In this document: positions 44,680 through 54,684 of the stretch, in pieces | How positions within the stretch are numbered: the first letter of the stretch is position 1 | Layout: every line of letters begins with the position of its first letter | Source of the DNA: Celeribacter persicus | GTDB taxonomy: Bacteria > Pseudomonadota > Alphaproteobacteria > Rhodobacterales > Rhodobacteraceae | DNA length: 64,000 nt | NCBI RefSeq assembly: GCF_003050785.1 | Contig: NZ_QAOH01000006.1 | Span: forward strand, 1 to 64,000 | Reading direction: 5' to 3' | Program-made: the position numbers and the translations under genes | Notes under the pieces: generated by a model | What the model was told of the DNA's origin: nothing | Databases searched by the model: none | What the model saw: the letters and a program-made list of their open reading frames with translations, nothing else

Positions 44680-45455
44680 CAGTTGCCCATGTCCTTGTTA
44701 TAGTTATGGATCACGACAAGGCCGTGGATCGTCAGAAATTCATCGAAATGGTCAAAGAGCTTGTGACCCTGATTGAACAGCGGCGCAAGCCCCCCGGTCG
44801 CAATCACACGCATCGGGCGGCCATATTCGTCCTTGATGCGGTTGCAGGTCTCGCGCACGAGACCGATATAGCCCCAGAACACGCCGGACTGCATACAGGC
44901 CACGGTGTTGGTGCCGATCACCTTTTGCGGCATGGTCACATCGACATGTGGGAGTGCCGCAGCGGCGTGGTGCAGGCTTTCGAGCGAGGCGTTCACACCG
45001 GGGGAGATCACACCGCCGACATAAGCGCCGTCTTGCGCCACCACGTCAAAGGTCGTCGCCGTGCCAAAATCCACGACGATGAGATCGCCGCCGTATTTGT
45101 CAAACGCGCCCGCAGAGTTGACAAGACGGTCAGGACCCACGGTCGTCCCCTCGTCCACCCGAGGCATATGCGGCAGGAGGCATTCGGGCTTGCCGACGAC
45201 AAGAGGGCGGCAGTCGAAATAGCGGTTCGCCAGAACCCGCAGATTGAACACCACGCGCGGCACGGTGGAAGAAATGATCACCTCGGAAATATCCGCCTCG
45301 ATCTTCTGGAAATTCATGAGCGTCGAGAGCCAGACGTAATACTGGTCCGCCGTGCGCTGATGCTCCGTCGAGGTGCGCCATGTGGCGATGATCTCGCTGC
45401 CGTTCCAGATGGAAAAGACGGTGTTGGTGTTGCCGGTGTCGATACAGAGAAGCAT
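44679..45455 (-). CDS. coaX: Type III pantothenate kinase CoaX
   Basis: A 258-residue kinase for the first step of coenzyme A synthesis. The start at 45455 overlaps the birA stop. The phosphate-binding N-terminus is LLCIDTGNTNTVFSIWNG. GPDRLVNSAGAF and LIVVDFGTATTFDVVAQDGA carry the metal and pantothenate residues, and VIATGGLAPLF completes the ASKHA fold. Length is standard. Confidence 0.96.
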   Translation of the reverse strand: MLLCIDTGNTNTVFSIWNGSEIIATWRTSTEHQRTADQYYVWLSTLMNFQKIEADISEVIISSTVPRVVFNLRVLANRYFDCRPLVVGKPECLLPHMPRVDEGTTVGPDRLVNSAGAFDKYGGDLIVVDFGTATTFDVVAQDGAYVGGVISPGVNASLESLHHAAAALPHVDVTMPQKVIGTNTVACMQSGVFWGYIGLVRETCNRIKDEYGRPMRVIATGGLAPLFNQGHKLFDHFDEFLTIHGLVVIHNYNKDMGN

Positions 45456-46207
45456 CAGAAATAGACCTCTGCGGCTGGGATGGTGAGTTTGCCCGCTCCA
45501 GTGTCGAGCACGAGATTGCCAAAGGCGTCCACGGTCTCGAAAATGCCGTGATGCGTCTCGCGCATGGTGCGGGCGCGGATTTCGGTGCCAAGACGCGCGG
45601 CACGGGACAGCCAGGCCTCGCGCACCGGGCCAAAGCCATAGGTGGTGAACTGGCTCTCCCAATAGGCGTAGGCGGGCGCTAGCTGATCAAGAAATTCTTC
45701 GGGGGCGACAAGCGCACCGGTTTCATCGGCCAGAGAGACCGGCGGCGTGGCCCCCTCTTCGACCTCTGCGGTGGAGGGCGCTTCGACCAGATTGATACCG
45801 ATACCGATGGCGAGATGAGACGCGCCGCGCTCCAGAAGAATGCCCGCCACCTTCCCGCCGTTGAGCAACACGTCATTCGGCCATTTCAGCGCGAAAGGAT
45901 CGGCGCGCCCGGTGATCGCAACGAAAGCGTCGTGAAGCGCCAGAGAGGCCACGAAAGACCGTAGCGCGACAAGTGCGGGCGGCTCGGTCGGGAACATCAG
46001 GAGCGTGGCCGCGAAGTTGCCTTCCGGCATGGACCAGGGACGACCACGACGGCCATGCGCGCCGGTTTGGTTCAACGCGAGAATCCATTGCGGAAACGCG
46101 GAAGAGGCCGCGACACGCGCGGCCTCCGACATGGTGCTGTCCACGGAGGGAAGGACGATGCGCCCCACCCCTTCGGGCCATGTATGGCGGTTATTTGACA
46201 AGAGCAT
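45455..46207 (-). CDS. birA: Biotin-[acetyl-CoA-carboxylase] ligase BirA
   Basis: A 250-residue biotin protein ligase lacking the N-terminal HTH of E. coli BirA, so ligase only. Biotin-AMP site motifs are [20 protein letters not shown] and [20 protein letters not shown], then IGIGINL. The ATG at 46207 overlaps nuoN's end by 17 nt; nearby start codons are possible. The order nuoN-birA-coaX-rnj is characteristic of Rhodobacterales. Confidence 0.93.
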   Translation of the reverse strand: MLLSNNRHTWPEGVGRIVLPSVDSTMSEAARVAASSAFPQWILALNQTGAHGRRGRPWSMPEGNFAATLLMFPTEPPALVALRSFVASLALHDAFVAITGRADPFALKWPNDVLLNGGKVAGILLERGASHLAIGIGINLVEAPSTAEVEEGATPPVSLADETGALVAPEEFLDQLAPAYAYWESQFTTYGFGPVREAWLSRAARLGTEIRARTMRETHHGIFETVDAFGNLVLDTGAGKLTIPAAEVYF

Positions 46208-47627
46208 CCGCCGCAATCGCGGCCATACCGTCGACGCCGAACATGTTCACGATCCCCACAAGCATGATCAGGGCCGAAACCATAAGCAACAGAACGGCCA
46301 CCGGGCTCTTGGTGTTGTCGAGCGGCTCCACCTCGCTGCCGAAATACATGTAGTAGACGACACGGAGATAGTAGAAGGCCGCAATCACCGAAGCGATCAC
46401 ACCGAAGATTGCAAGCCAGGTGAGACCTGCGTTCCAGGCCGCCATGAGCACGGAAAACTTGGCGAAGAAGCCGAGCATCGGCGGCACGCCGGCGAGCGAG
46501 AAGAACAGCACCAGCACAGCGAGCGCCTTGGTCGGCGACACGCGCCAGTAGAGGTTCAGCGCGGAGAGGTCGGTCACCGGTTTGCCGTCGCGCTCCATCG
46601 TCATGATGAAAGCGAAAGCACCGATGTTCATCGCGACGTAGATCGCCATGTAGACCATCGCGGATTGCACGCCTTCGGCATTGGCCGCCGCCAGCCCCAT
46701 CAGGGCAAAGCCCATGTGGGTGATGGAGGAATAGGCCATCAGACGCTTGATGTTGGTCTGACCGATCCCGGCGAAGGCGCCCCAGAACATGGAGGCCACG
46801 GCGATCACTGCAAGCACCTGCTGCCAGTCGCCCGGCACACCGCCGAAAGCGTCGAACAGCACGCGGGCGAAGAGCCCCATGGCGGCGAGCTTCGGCGCGG
46901 TGGCGAAGAAGGCGGTGGTCGGCGTCGGCGCGCCTTCATAAACGTCCGGGGTCCACATGTGGAACGGCACGGCGGAAACCTTGAACGCCAGACCGGTCAT
47001 CACGAAGATCAGGCCGAACAGCACGCCCAGCGGCACGTTGCCCTGCACCACGGAGATGATACCGGCGAAAGAGGTGGTGCCGGAGAACCCGTAGATCAGC
47101 GAGGAACCGTAGAGCAACAGGCCCGAGGAGAGCGAGCCGAGCACGAAATACTTCAGGCCCGCTTCGGTCGATTTCACGTTGTCACGACGGAAGGAGGCGA
47201 TGACGTAGAGCGACAGCGACATCAGTTCGAGGCCGAGATAGAGCGACATCAAATCGCCCGCCGACACCATGACCATCATGCCGATCGTCGAGAACAGCAG
47301 AAGGATCGGGTATTCGAACTTGGCGAAGCCGCGCTTTTCAAGAAAGTCATGCGACATCACAAGCACGGCTGCACCGGCGAGCAGCACGCCCACCTTGCCG
47401 AAGCGCGAGAAGGCGTCGTCAATGAACAACCCGCCGAAAGCCACGCGGCTGCCCTGCCCGCCGAGCCCGATCCACAGCGCCACGATCACGAAGACCGCCG
47501 CGGTGAGCCAGGTGACGAGGCCGGAAAGCTTGTCCTTGCCGGTGTAGACGGCGAACAAGAGCGCCGCCATGCCGTAGACGGCAAGGAGGACTTCCGGCAG
47601 GACGATGGAAAAGTCTGTAGAGGTCAT
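46191..47627 (-). CDS. nuoN: NADH-quinone oxidoreductase subunit N
   Basis: A 478-residue antiporter-like membrane subunit with about 14 spans, one of the three proton channels of complex I. Conserved residues include [16 protein letters not shown] (a Glu in TM5) and the lysine/proline region [20 protein letters not shown], followed by [20 protein letters not shown]. Last nuo gene; birA overlaps its end. Confidence 0.97.
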   Translation of the reverse strand: MTSTDFSIVLPEVLLAVYGMAALLFAVYTGKDKLSGLVTWLTAAVFVIVALWIGLGGQGSRVAFGGLFIDDAFSRFGKVGVLLAGAAVLVMSHDFLEKRGFAKFEYPILLLFSTIGMMVMVSAGDLMSLYLGLELMSLSLYVIASFRRDNVKSTEAGLKYFVLGSLSSGLLLYGSSLIYGFSGTTSFAGIISVVQGNVPLGVLFGLIFVMTGLAFKVSAVPFHMWTPDVYEGAPTPTTAFFATAPKLAAMGLFARVLFDAFGGVPGDWQQVLAVIAVASMFWGAFAGIGQTNIKRLMAYSSITHMGFALMGLAAANAEGVQSAMVYMAIYVAMNIGAFAFIMTMERDGKPVTDLSALNLYWRVSPTKALAVLVLFFSLAGVPPMLGFFAKFSVLMAAWNAGLTWLAIFGVIASVIAAFYYLRVVYYMYFGSEVEPLDNTKSPVAVLLLMVSALIMLVGIVNMFGVDGMAAIAADALVK

Positions 47628-47639
47628 ATCCCGTGTCCC

Positions 47640-49172
47640 TTAGTGCGTTGCAGCGTCTGCGACCATCGGCAGAGCGGCATGGTAGTTGTCAATCAGCGCC
47701 GAGACCGAAGGCCCGATGAGATCCGTCACCAGCGACGGATAGACGCCGAGGATCAGGGTCATCGCCACGAGCGGAGCGAAAATCCATTTCTCGCGCGCGT
47801 TCATGTCCTTGATGGTCTTCAGGCTTTCCTTGATCAGATCGCCAAGCACGACCCGGCGGTAGAGCCAGAGCGCATAAGAGGCGGAGAAGATCACACCGGT
47901 GGCGGCCACAAGGGCGACCCAGGTGTTGGCCTGGAACATGCCGATGATGGTCAGGAATTCACCGACGAAACCCGAGGTGCCCGGAAGGCCGACGTTCGCC
48001 ATGGTGAAGAACATGAAGACGAGCGCATAGGCCGGCATGTTTTTCACCAGACCGCCGAAAGCGTCGATCTGACGGGTGTGCATCCGGTCATAGATCACGC
48101 CGACACAGAGGAAGAGCGCGCCGGAAACGAACCCGTGGGAGATCATCTGAAAGATCGCGCCGTCGAGGCCTTGTTGATTGAAGGAGAAAATCCCCGCCGT
48201 GACGTAGCCCATGTGGGCGACCGAACTGTAGGCGATGAGTTTTTTCATGTCCTCTTGCACGAGCGCGACGAGCGAGGCGTAGACGATGGCGATCACCGAA
48301 AGCCAGAGCACGAAATTGGCCAGCAGATCGGAGGCGTAGGGGAACATCGGCAGCGAGAAGCGCAGGAAGCCGTAGCCGCCCATCTTCAGAAGGATCGCGG
48401 CCAGGATGACCGAACCTGCGGTCGGAGCCTGAACGTGGGCGTCCGGCAACCAGGTATGCACCGGCCACATCGGCATCTTCACTGCGAAGGAGGCGAAGAA
48501 GGCGAGGAAGGCAAGCGTCTGGAACCCGCCGACGATGTGGAAGCCCAGCACCGTGATCGTCTCATGCGAGAACTCGTGGCCGAGAAGGGTGACGATATCG
48601 GTGGTGCCCGCATCGACATACATGGCGATCATCGCGATCAGCATGAGCACGGAGCCGAGGAAGGTGTAGAGAAAGAACTTGAACGCGGCGTAGATCCGGT
48701 TCGGTCCCCCCCAGATGCCGATGATCAGGAACATCGGAATGAGGCCCGCCTCGAAGAACAGGTAGAAGAGCACCAGATCGAGCGCGGTGAACACGCCGAG
48801 CATGAGCGTTTCCAAGAGGAGGAAGGCGATCATGTACTCTTTCACACGCACCTTCACGTCCCATGCCGACCAGACAGCGAGCGGCATGAGCGCAGTGGTG
48901 AGCATGACGAACAGGACCGAAATCCCGTCCACACCCATCTTGTATTTCAGCCCCATGATCCAGTCGGCCTCTTCGACCATCTGGAAGCCGGTGTCTTCGG
49001 GATCGAAACCGAAGAGAATGAAGAGTGAGATCACGAAGGTGATCACGGTCGCGAACAAAGCCACAACCTTGGCGTTTTTCTGCGCCACCTCGTCGTCGCC
49101 ACGCAGGAAAAGCGCGAGCAGGAGAGCGGCCACCGTCGGAAGGAAGGTGACGAAGGACAGCACGTTATCCAT
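47640..49172 (-). CDS. nuoM: NADH-quinone oxidoreductase subunit M
   Basis: A 510-residue antiporter-like subunit with about 14 spans. Key motifs are [20 protein letters not shown] (a functional Glu), [20 protein letters not shown] and [20 protein letters not shown]. It lies 12 nt before nuoN and its start overlaps the nuoL stop by 1 nt. Inner-membrane proton pump arm. Confidence 0.97.
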   Translation of the reverse strand: MDNVLSFVTFLPTVAALLLALFLRGDDEVAQKNAKVVALFATVITFVISLFILFGFDPEDTGFQMVEEADWIMGLKYKMGVDGISVLFVMLTTALMPLAVWSAWDVKVRVKEYMIAFLLLETLMLGVFTALDLVLFYLFFEAGLIPMFLIIGIWGGPNRIYAAFKFFLYTFLGSVLMLIAMIAMYVDAGTTDIVTLLGHEFSHETITVLGFHIVGGFQTLAFLAFFASFAVKMPMWPVHTWLPDAHVQAPTAGSVILAAILLKMGGYGFLRFSLPMFPYASDLLANFVLWLSVIAIVYASLVALVQEDMKKLIAYSSVAHMGYVTAGIFSFNQQGLDGAIFQMISHGFVSGALFLCVGVIYDRMHTRQIDAFGGLVKNMPAYALVFMFFTMANVGLPGTSGFVGEFLTIIGMFQANTWVALVAATGVIFSASYALWLYRRVVLGDLIKESLKTIKDMNAREKWIFAPLVAMTLILGVYPSLVTDLIGPSVSALIDNYHAALPMVADAATH

Positions 49173-51274
49173 TACTGTGCCCCCCCGCCAATCGTCATCC
49201 AGGTAATCAAGAGTACAATCCCCAGAACCATGCTGAATGCATATGTGAAGATGAAGCCCGTCTGCGCCCGGCCCGCAAGCCGGGTGAAGAAGGGCACGAT
49301 GCCCATGGCGAGACCGTTGATCGCGCCGTCGATGGTGCCTTCGTCGCCGCGCTTCCAGAAGAAGCGGCCAAGGGCGAGCACGGGACGCACGATGAGCGCA
49401 TCGTAAATCTCGTCAAAGTACCATTTGTTGAGCAGGAAGCGGTAGGCGACCGGCTGGCTCTCGGCCAGTTTCTTCGGCAGCGACGGGCTCCAGATGTAGA
49501 ACCACATCGCCATCACGAAACCGATCAGCATCGCGATGAAGGGCGAGACTTTCACCCAGGTCGGCGCATGGTGCGCATCGTCCAAGATGGTGTTGTCGGC
49601 CGCCACGAAAATCGCACCCTGCGGCGCCATACCTTCTGCATGAGCCTCGGCATGCATCTCTTCACCATGGCTGTCGGCGACGACCGTTTCGCCATGTGCG
49701 TCCGTCGCCGCTTCGCCATGACCGTCCGCCATCTCAACCTCCGCGTGATGCGGCAGGCCGAAGAACTCGGTGAACTTGTCATGATCGCCGAAGAAGCTGT
49801 TGTACCAGAGCATCCCGCCGAAAATCGCACCGAGCGACAGGACCCCGATCGGGACCAGCATCACCAGCGGGCTTTCATGGGCATGCTCATGAGCGTGATG
49901 ATCGCCGCGTTCCTTGCCGAAGAAGGTCAGGAAGATCAGACGCCAGGAGTAGAAGGAGGTGAACAGCGCCGCGATCACCAGCATCCAGAAGGCGTAGCCG
50001 ACACCGGAGGCAAAGGCGCTCTCGATGATCGCGTCTTTCGACAGGAAACCCGCGAAACCGAAATGGGTCAGCGGAATGCCCACACCGGTGATCGCCAGCG
50101 TGCCAATGATCATCATCCAGAAGGTAAACGGGATCTTTTTACGAAGACCACCGTAATTGCGCATATCCTGTTCGTGGTGCATCGCGGTAATGACGGAGCC
50201 AGCGGAGAGGAAAAGCATCGCCTTGAAGAAGGCGTGTGTCAGCAGGTGGAACATCGCCGGACCGTAGGCGCCGACACCGGCGGCCACGAACATGTATCCG
50301 AGCTGCGAACAGGTCGAATAGGCGATGACGCGTTTGATGTCGTTTTGCACGAGGCCCACCGTGGCCGCGAAAAAGGCCGTGGTCGCACCGATATAGACGA
50401 CGAACATCTGGGCCTGCGGCGCATATTCGAAAATCGGCGACATGCGGCACACGAGAAAGACACCGGCGGTCACCATAGTCGCGGCGTGGATCAGTGCGGA
50501 GACCGGCGTCGGCCCTTCCATCGCATCCGGCAACCAGGTGTGCAGGAAGAGCTGCGCCGATTTCCCCATCGCGCCGACGAACAGCAGGAAGGCCAGAAGG
50601 TTGGCAGCGTTCCAGTCGGTCCAGAGGAAGTGCAGCGTGGTCTCGGCCAGAACCGGCCCCTGGGCGAACACGTCATCGAGGCGGATGCTGTCGGTCATGA
50701 AGAACAGGCCGGCCATGCCGAGGATAAAGCCGAAGTCACCGACACGGTTGACGATGAAGGCTTTCATCGAAGCAGCACCGGCCGAGGGTTTCTTGATATA
50801 GAAGCCAATCAAAAGGTAGGAGGCAAGGCCCACGCCTTCCCAGCCGAAGAACATCTGCAACAGGTTGTCGGCGGTCACCAGCATCAGCATAGTGAAGGTG
50901 AAAAGCGAGAGATAGGCGAAGAAGCGCGCCCGGTAAGGCTCGTCATCGCCAAAGTTCTCGTCATGCGCCATGTAGCCCAGCGAGTAGAGGTGCACCAGCG
51001 CCGAGACCGTGTTGACCACGATCAGCATGATCGTCGTCAGACGGTCGAGGCGAATGCCCCAGTCGACGGAGAGCGAACCGCTGTCGATCCAGCGCAGGAT
51101 CGTGACGTGATGGGTCTGGCCGTCATGGGTGAGAAAGAGAACCCAGGACAGGATCGCAGCGAGGAAAAGAAGGCCCGTCGTCAGATACTGCGCACCCTTC
51201 TCCCCGATCACACGCCAGCCGAAACCGGCGATGATGGCACCGACCAGCGGCGCAAAGAGGACAATCGATTCCAT
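49172..51274 (-). CDS. nuoL: NADH-quinone oxidoreductase subunit L, with histidine-rich insertion
   Basis: A 700-residue distal antiporter subunit; E. coli NuoL is 613. Conserved blocks are [40 protein letters not shown] and [20 protein letters not shown]. The extra length sits after about residue 505, before the lateral helix. It is a hydrophilic stretch rich in His, Glu and Ala ([14 protein letters not shown] onward, about 50 residues), with a smaller [10 protein letters not shown] cluster before it. The last residues form the C-terminal transmembrane anchor. Confidence 0.97.
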   Translation of the reverse strand: MESIVLFAPLVGAIIAGFGWRVIGEKGAQYLTTGLLFLAAILSWVLFLTHDGQTHHVTILRWIDSGSLSVDWGIRLDRLTTIMLIVVNTVSALVHLYSLGYMAHDENFGDDEPYRARFFAYLSLFTFTMLMLVTADNLLQMFFGWEGVGLASYLLIGFYIKKPSAGAASMKAFIVNRVGDFGFILGMAGLFFMTDSIRLDDVFAQGPVLAETTLHFLWTDWNAANLLAFLLFVGAMGKSAQLFLHTWLPDAMEGPTPVSALIHAATMVTAGVFLVCRMSPIFEYAPQAQMFVVYIGATTAFFAATVGLVQNDIKRVIAYSTCSQLGYMFVAAGVGAYGPAMFHLLTHAFFKAMLFLSAGSVITAMHHEQDMRNYGGLRKKIPFTFWMMIIGTLAITGVGIPLTHFGFAGFLSKDAIIESAFASGVGYAFWMLVIAALFTSFYSWRLIFLTFFGKERGDHHAHEHAHESPLVMLVPIGVLSLGAIFGGMLWYNSFFGDHDKFTEFFGLPHHAEVEMADGHGEAATDAHGETVVADSHGEEMHAEAHAEGMAPQGAIFVAADNTILDDAHHAPTWVKVSPFIAMLIGFVMAMWFYIWSPSLPKKLAESQPVAYRFLLNKWYFDEIYDALIVRPVLALGRFFWKRGDEGTIDGAINGLAMGIVPFFTRLAGRAQTGFIFTYAFSMVLGIVLLITWMTIGGGAQ

Positions 51275-51280
51275 GGTCCC

Positions 51281-51595
51281 TTATCCTTTCATCACGTTGA
51301 CGTCTTCGACGTCGATCGTGCCGCGGTTGCGGAAGAAGCTCACGAGGATGGCTAGCCCGATGGCGGCCTCGGCGGCGGCCACGGTCAGCACAAGCATCGT
51401 GAAAATCTGTCCCGTCAGATCCCCCAACCCAACTGTCGAGGAGGAAAAGGCGACAAGGTTGATATTGACCGACAGCAGGATCATCTCGATCGACATCAGG
51501 ATGATGATGATGTTCTTCCGGTTCAAAAAGAGCCCGAAGATGCCGATGACAAACAGCGCCGCGGCCACTGTCAGGTAATGTTCAAGTCCGACCAT
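51281..51595 (-). CDS. nuoK: NADH-quinone oxidoreductase subunit K
   Basis: A 104-residue three-span subunit. It contains the two conserved membrane glutamates: [18 protein letters not shown] and [20 protein letters not shown]. The C-terminal [16 protein letters not shown] is typical of alphaproteobacteria. The loop between the second and third helices ([12 protein letters not shown]) appears about three residues longer than I recall for relatives. The gap to nuoJ (87 nt) contains a tiny basic reading frame. Confidence 0.97.
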   Translation of the reverse strand: MVGLEHYLTVAAALFVIGIFGLFLNRKNIIIILMSIEMILLSVNINLVAFSSSTVGLGDLTGQIFTMLVLTVAAAEAAIGLAILVSFFRNRGTIDVEDVNVMKG

Positions 51596-51603
51596 GTCGT
51601 CCC

Positions 51604-51675
51604 TCAGTTCTTTCTCTCTCGCCGCCGTTTGCGGCCTTTGTTTCGGGGCGGCGTGCGGTCGCCCCGGTCATTCAT
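51604..51675 (-). other. Possible tiny basic reading frame between nuoJ and nuoK
   Basis: A 23-codon frame (ATG 51675 to TGA 51604) translates to a peptide with about half Arg/Lys residues, starting [14 protein letters not shown] and continuing with an Arg/Lys run. No clear ribosome-binding site lies ahead beyond the end of nuoJ. It fills nearly the whole nuoJ-nuoK gap. It could be chance in GC-rich leader sequence. Confidence 0.2.
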
Positions 51676-51682
51676 CTGAGGC

Positions 51683-52297
51683 TCAAAGCCCCTGCCCCGG
51701 TTTCACGTCCTTCATCTCAAAGGAGTCTTCCGGTTTGCGATACATCTGATGCAGCACGTTCTGGCGTTTCACGTCGGAGCGGTGGCGCAGCGTCAGGGTG
51801 ATCGCACCGATCATCGAGACCAGAAGCACCAGACCCGCAAGCTGGAACAGCATCAGGTACTGGTCATACATCACCATGCCGATGGCTTGGGTGTTGTGAA
51901 TCTCGGTCGCCTCCGGCGTCACCGTGCGGCGCAACGCCTCGGCGCCCGGTGCCTGCACCCAGTCTCCAAAGGCGAGGAACAGTTGCAGGATCAGCACAAC
52001 ACCGATCAGCAGGCCGAAGGGCAGGTATTTCGTCGCCCCCGCCCTGAGCGCCGCGAAATCGACATCGAGCATCATGACCACGAAGAGGAAGAGCACCATC
52101 ACCGCACCGACATAGACGATGATCAGGAGCATCGCGACGAATTCCGCCCCCAGAAGGACGAAGAGCCCCGCCGCCGACAGAAAGGTGAGGATGAGCCAGA
52201 GCACCGAGTGCACCGGGTTTTTCGAGACCACGGTAAAGGCCCCGGCCACCAGCATCAGGATGGCGAAACAATAGAATGCGAAATCCGCGACAGTCAT
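51683..52297 (-). CDS. nuoJ: NADH-quinone oxidoreductase subunit J
   Basis: A 204-residue five-span subunit. Conserved stretches are [21 protein letters not shown] and the TM3 pi-bulge region [20 protein letters not shown] (functional tyrosine), plus a hydrophilic C-terminus. Its start overlaps the stop of the CMD-family gene by 4 nt, so that gene is embedded in the operon. Confidence 0.97.
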   Translation of the reverse strand: MTVADFAFYCFAILMLVAGAFTVVSKNPVHSVLWLILTFLSAAGLFVLLGAEFVAMLLIIVYVGAVMVLFLFVVMMLDVDFAALRAGATKYLPFGLLIGVVLILQLFLAFGDWVQAPGAEALRRTVTPEATEIHNTQAIGMVMYDQYLMLFQLAGLVLLVSMIGAITLTLRHRSDVKRQNVLHQMYRKPEDSFEMKDVKPGQGL

Positions 52298-52701
52298 TCA
52301 CTGTCCTCCTGCGTCTCGGAGAAGACGGCCTGCGCCAACTCCAGTGCTTTTGACATAGCGGGCACACCGCCCAGCATTGACATTTGGTAGATCACTTCCG
52401 CGATCTCTTTTTGTGTGGCCCCCGCCTCAAGCGCATGGCGGACGGTCAGTTTGAACGGCACCTCGGCCTGCGCGCCCTGCGCGGTCAGCCCCGCGAGCAC
52501 CACCAGAAGCCGGGTCTTGCTGTCGAGACCGTCCTTGTTGAACGTGTTGCCCCAGAGCATTTCCATCTGCTCTTTCCCCATCGTGGGGAACAGCTTGTCG
52601 AAAGCAGGCATCTGGAAATTCTCCAAAGCCGGATTGAACGCCGTGGCCATTTTCTGGCCCTGCGCGATCATCTCTCCGAACATTTTGGCGAAATCGTTCA
52701 A
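52294..52701 (-). CDS. Carboxymuconolactone decarboxylase (CMD)-family protein in the nuo operon
   Basis: A 135-residue helical protein with the CMD core: [40 protein letters not shown], then [16 protein letters not shown]. No cysteine is present anywhere, so the redox CxxC of AhpD-type members is absent. The N-terminal 50 residues are Met/Phe-rich and precede the domain. It sits between nuoI and nuoJ, overlapping nuoJ by 4 nt. A role as a complex I accessory or assembly factor is only inferred from position. Confidence 0.85.
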   Translation of the reverse strand: MNDFAKMFGEMIAQGQKMATAFNPALENFQMPAFDKLFPTMGKEQMEMLWGNTFNKDGLDSKTRLLVVLAGLTAQGAQAEVPFKLTVRHALEAGATQKEIAEVIYQMSMLGGVPAMSKALELAQAVFSETQEDSE

Positions 52702-52713
52702 CGGGTGGGTTCC

Positions 52714-53205
52714 TTAGCGATAGGGGGCGTCCAGTTCGAGGTTGCGGGCGATCTCCGCCTCCCAGCGCGCGCCGTTCTCAAGGAGTTTTTCCTTGTCATA
52801 GAACAGTTCCTCACGCGTCTCGGTGGAGAATTCGAAGTTCGGGCCCTCGACGATGGCATCCACCGGGCAGGCTTCCTGACAGAAACCGCAGTAGATACAT
52901 TTCGTCATGTCGATGTCGTAGCGCGTGGTGCGGCGCGAACCGTCTTCACGCGGTTCGGCATCAATGGTGATGGCCTGCGCCGGGCAGATCGCTTCGCAGA
53001 GCTTGCAGGCGATGCAGCGCTCTTCGCCGTTCGGATAACGGCGCAGCGCGTGCTCGCCCCGGAACCGCGGGCTGAGCGGGCCTTTTTCATGCGGGTAGTT
53101 GATCGTCGCCTTGGGCGAGAAGAAATACCGCAGGCCGATTTTGAAACCAGCCCAGATGTCCATCATCAGGAAATACTTGGCGGCGCGGGTGTAATCGAGA
53201 GCCAT
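52714..53205 (-). CDS. nuoI: NADH-quinone oxidoreductase subunit I
   Basis: A 163-residue ferredoxin-like subunit binding two [4Fe-4S] clusters (N6a and N6b) that pass electrons to NuoB. The two motifs are [16 protein letters not shown] and [36 protein letters not shown] is the usual preceding stretch. Length equals the alphaproteobacterial/mitochondrial form. It is 3 nt after nuoH. Confidence 0.98.
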   Translation of the reverse strand: MALDYTRAAKYFLMMDIWAGFKIGLRYFFSPKATINYPHEKGPLSPRFRGEHALRRYPNGEERCIACKLCEAICPAQAITIDAEPREDGSRRTTRYDIDMTKCIYCGFCQEACPVDAIVEGPNFEFSTETREELFYDKEKLLENGARWEAEIARNLELDAPYR

Positions 53206-53208
53206 GGA

Positions 53209-54246
53209 TCAGCCTCCAATCGTCCAGCGCGCCCAGAACGCGCCGAAGACTTCGTATTTGGCAAGGAACGCGACCAGAACGACCCAGCCCAGCGACAGCG
53301 GCAGGAAAACCTTCCAACCGATGCGCATCAGCTGATCGTAGCGATAGCGCGGCACGATGGCTTTCACCATCGAGAAGATGAAGAAGAAGAACAGCATCTT
53401 GCCGACGAGCCACAGGATGCCATCGGGCAGGAATTCAACCGGGGAGTTCCAGCCGCCGAAGAACAGGATGGAGATCAGCGCACACATCAGCACCACGGCC
53501 ATCAGTTCGCCCATCATAAACAGAAGGAACGGCGTGGAGGAGTATTCCACCTGATAACCGGCGACCAGTTCCGATTCCGCTTCCGGCAAATCGAACGGCG
53601 GGCGGTTGGTTTCCGCCAGAGCCGAGACGAAGAACAGGAAGACCATCGGCAGGTGCGGCAGCCAGTACCAGGAGAATATCCCTGCCCCGTCTTGTGCTGC
53701 GACGATGTCGCCGAAGTTCATCGACCCGGTCGAGATGATCACGCCGATGATGATCAGGCCGATCGAGACCTCGTAAGAGATCATCTGCGCGGCGGAGCGC
53801 AGCGAGCCGAGGAACGGGTATTTCGAGTTCGACGCCCAGCCGCCCATGATCACGCCATACACTTCGAGCGAGGAAATCGCGAAGATGTAGAGGATCGCGA
53901 CGTTGATGTCGGAGATCACCCAGCCGTCGTTCCACGGGATCACCACCCATGCGATACAGGCGGTGATGAAGGTGATCATCGGCGCCAGGTAGAAGACGAA
54001 TTTATCCGCCCCTGCCGGCACGACCACCTCTTTCACGAGGTATTTGATGAAGTCCGCAAAGGACTGCAACAGGCCGAAGATGCCCACAATGTTGGGACCT
54101 TTGCGCATCTGGACAGCCGCCCAGATTTTCCGGTCGCCATACATCAGGAAGGCGAGCGCCACGAAGAGCGGCACGAGGACCAGCAAAATCTGCCCGAGTG
54201 TGAGCAGGAAGATCCCCAGATTTGTTGTCGTGAAATATTCGACCAT
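53209..54246 (-). CDS. nuoH: NADH-quinone oxidoreductase subunit H
   Basis: A 345-residue eight-span subunit forming most of the quinone chamber. Conserved elements are [21 protein letters not shown], the acidic loop [39 protein letters not shown], and the C-terminal [22 protein letters not shown] lipoprotein gene separates it from nuoG. Confidence 0.98.
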   Translation of the reverse strand: MVEYFTTTNLGIFLLTLGQILLVLVPLFVALAFLMYGDRKIWAAVQMRKGPNIVGIFGLLQSFADFIKYLVKEVVVPAGADKFVFYLAPMITFITACIAWVVIPWNDGWVISDINVAILYIFAISSLEVYGVIMGGWASNSKYPFLGSLRSAAQMISYEVSIGLIIIGVIISTGSMNFGDIVAAQDGAGIFSWYWLPHLPMVFLFFVSALAETNRPPFDLPEAESELVAGYQVEYSSTPFLLFMMGELMAVVLMCALISILFFGGWNSPVEFLPDGILWLVGKMLFFFFIFSMVKAIVPRYRYDQLMRIGWKVFLPLSLGWVVLVAFLAKYEVFGAFWARWTIGG

Positions 54247-54261
54247 TGTCGTCCTAGCCTT

Positions 54262-54684
54262 TCACACCGTCGGTATTCCGTTGTCCCGGCAGTTTGCGAC
54301 GACGACTTCAGCGTCGAGCTGGCGCAAACCGTCGGGGAGCGCTGGCGAGATGGTGTAAACAGCATCTGCCCGCCAAATTCCACCCTCTTGTGCGACATTT
54401 GTGCGCACATGACGCGCAAATCCGTATCCCCGGATCAACGCGTATTGCGCGGCGGCACAATCTGCATAGGCCACCACGCTGTCTTTTGCCCCATCCCCTT
54501 GTGCGGAGACGAAAAAATTCACCAGATCGCCATCGAGAAGACGGGTCTGCACACCGAGGAAATCGGTGGCTTGCGCCGCGCGCGACACATCCGGCACGGG
54601 AGCCGTACAGCAGGTCTGCCCGCAAGCGGAAAGACCCGTCAGCATCAGCCCGAAACCGGCCATATGTGTGGCGCGGTGCCCCAT
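54262..54684 (-). CDS. Small lipoprotein between nuoG and nuoH, unknown function
   Basis: A 140-residue protein with an N-terminal hydrophobic segment and lipobox (GLMLTGLSACGQTCC), so probably a periplasm-facing lipoprotein. The start is 54684 (overlapping the nuoG stop) or a second ATG at 54663. The mature domain has DFLGVQTRLLDGDLVNFFVS and paired cysteines (YADCAAAQYALIRGYGFARH, VVANCRDNG). No named family was recognised. It lies 15 nt before nuoH. Operon position suggests a link to complex I, unproven. Confidence 0.75.
   Translation of the reverse strand: MGHRATHMAGFGLMLTGLSACGQTCCTAPVPDVSRAAQATDFLGVQTRLLDGDLVNFFVSAQGDGAKDSVVAYADCAAAQYALIRGYGFARHVRTNVAQEGGIWRADAVYTISPALPDGLRQLDAEVVVANCRDNGIPTV

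Noticed and set aside
46005-49028. A 1007-codon open frame on the strand opposite nuoN and nuoM
   Set aside because: It mirrors two clear complex I genes. The translation is Arg/His/Glu-rich low-complexity sequence with no domain, a usual antisense artefact in high-GC DNA.
49568-51355. Long open frame opposite nuoL
   Set aside because: Antisense shadow of nuoL with the same His/Arg-rich composition and no recognisable motif.
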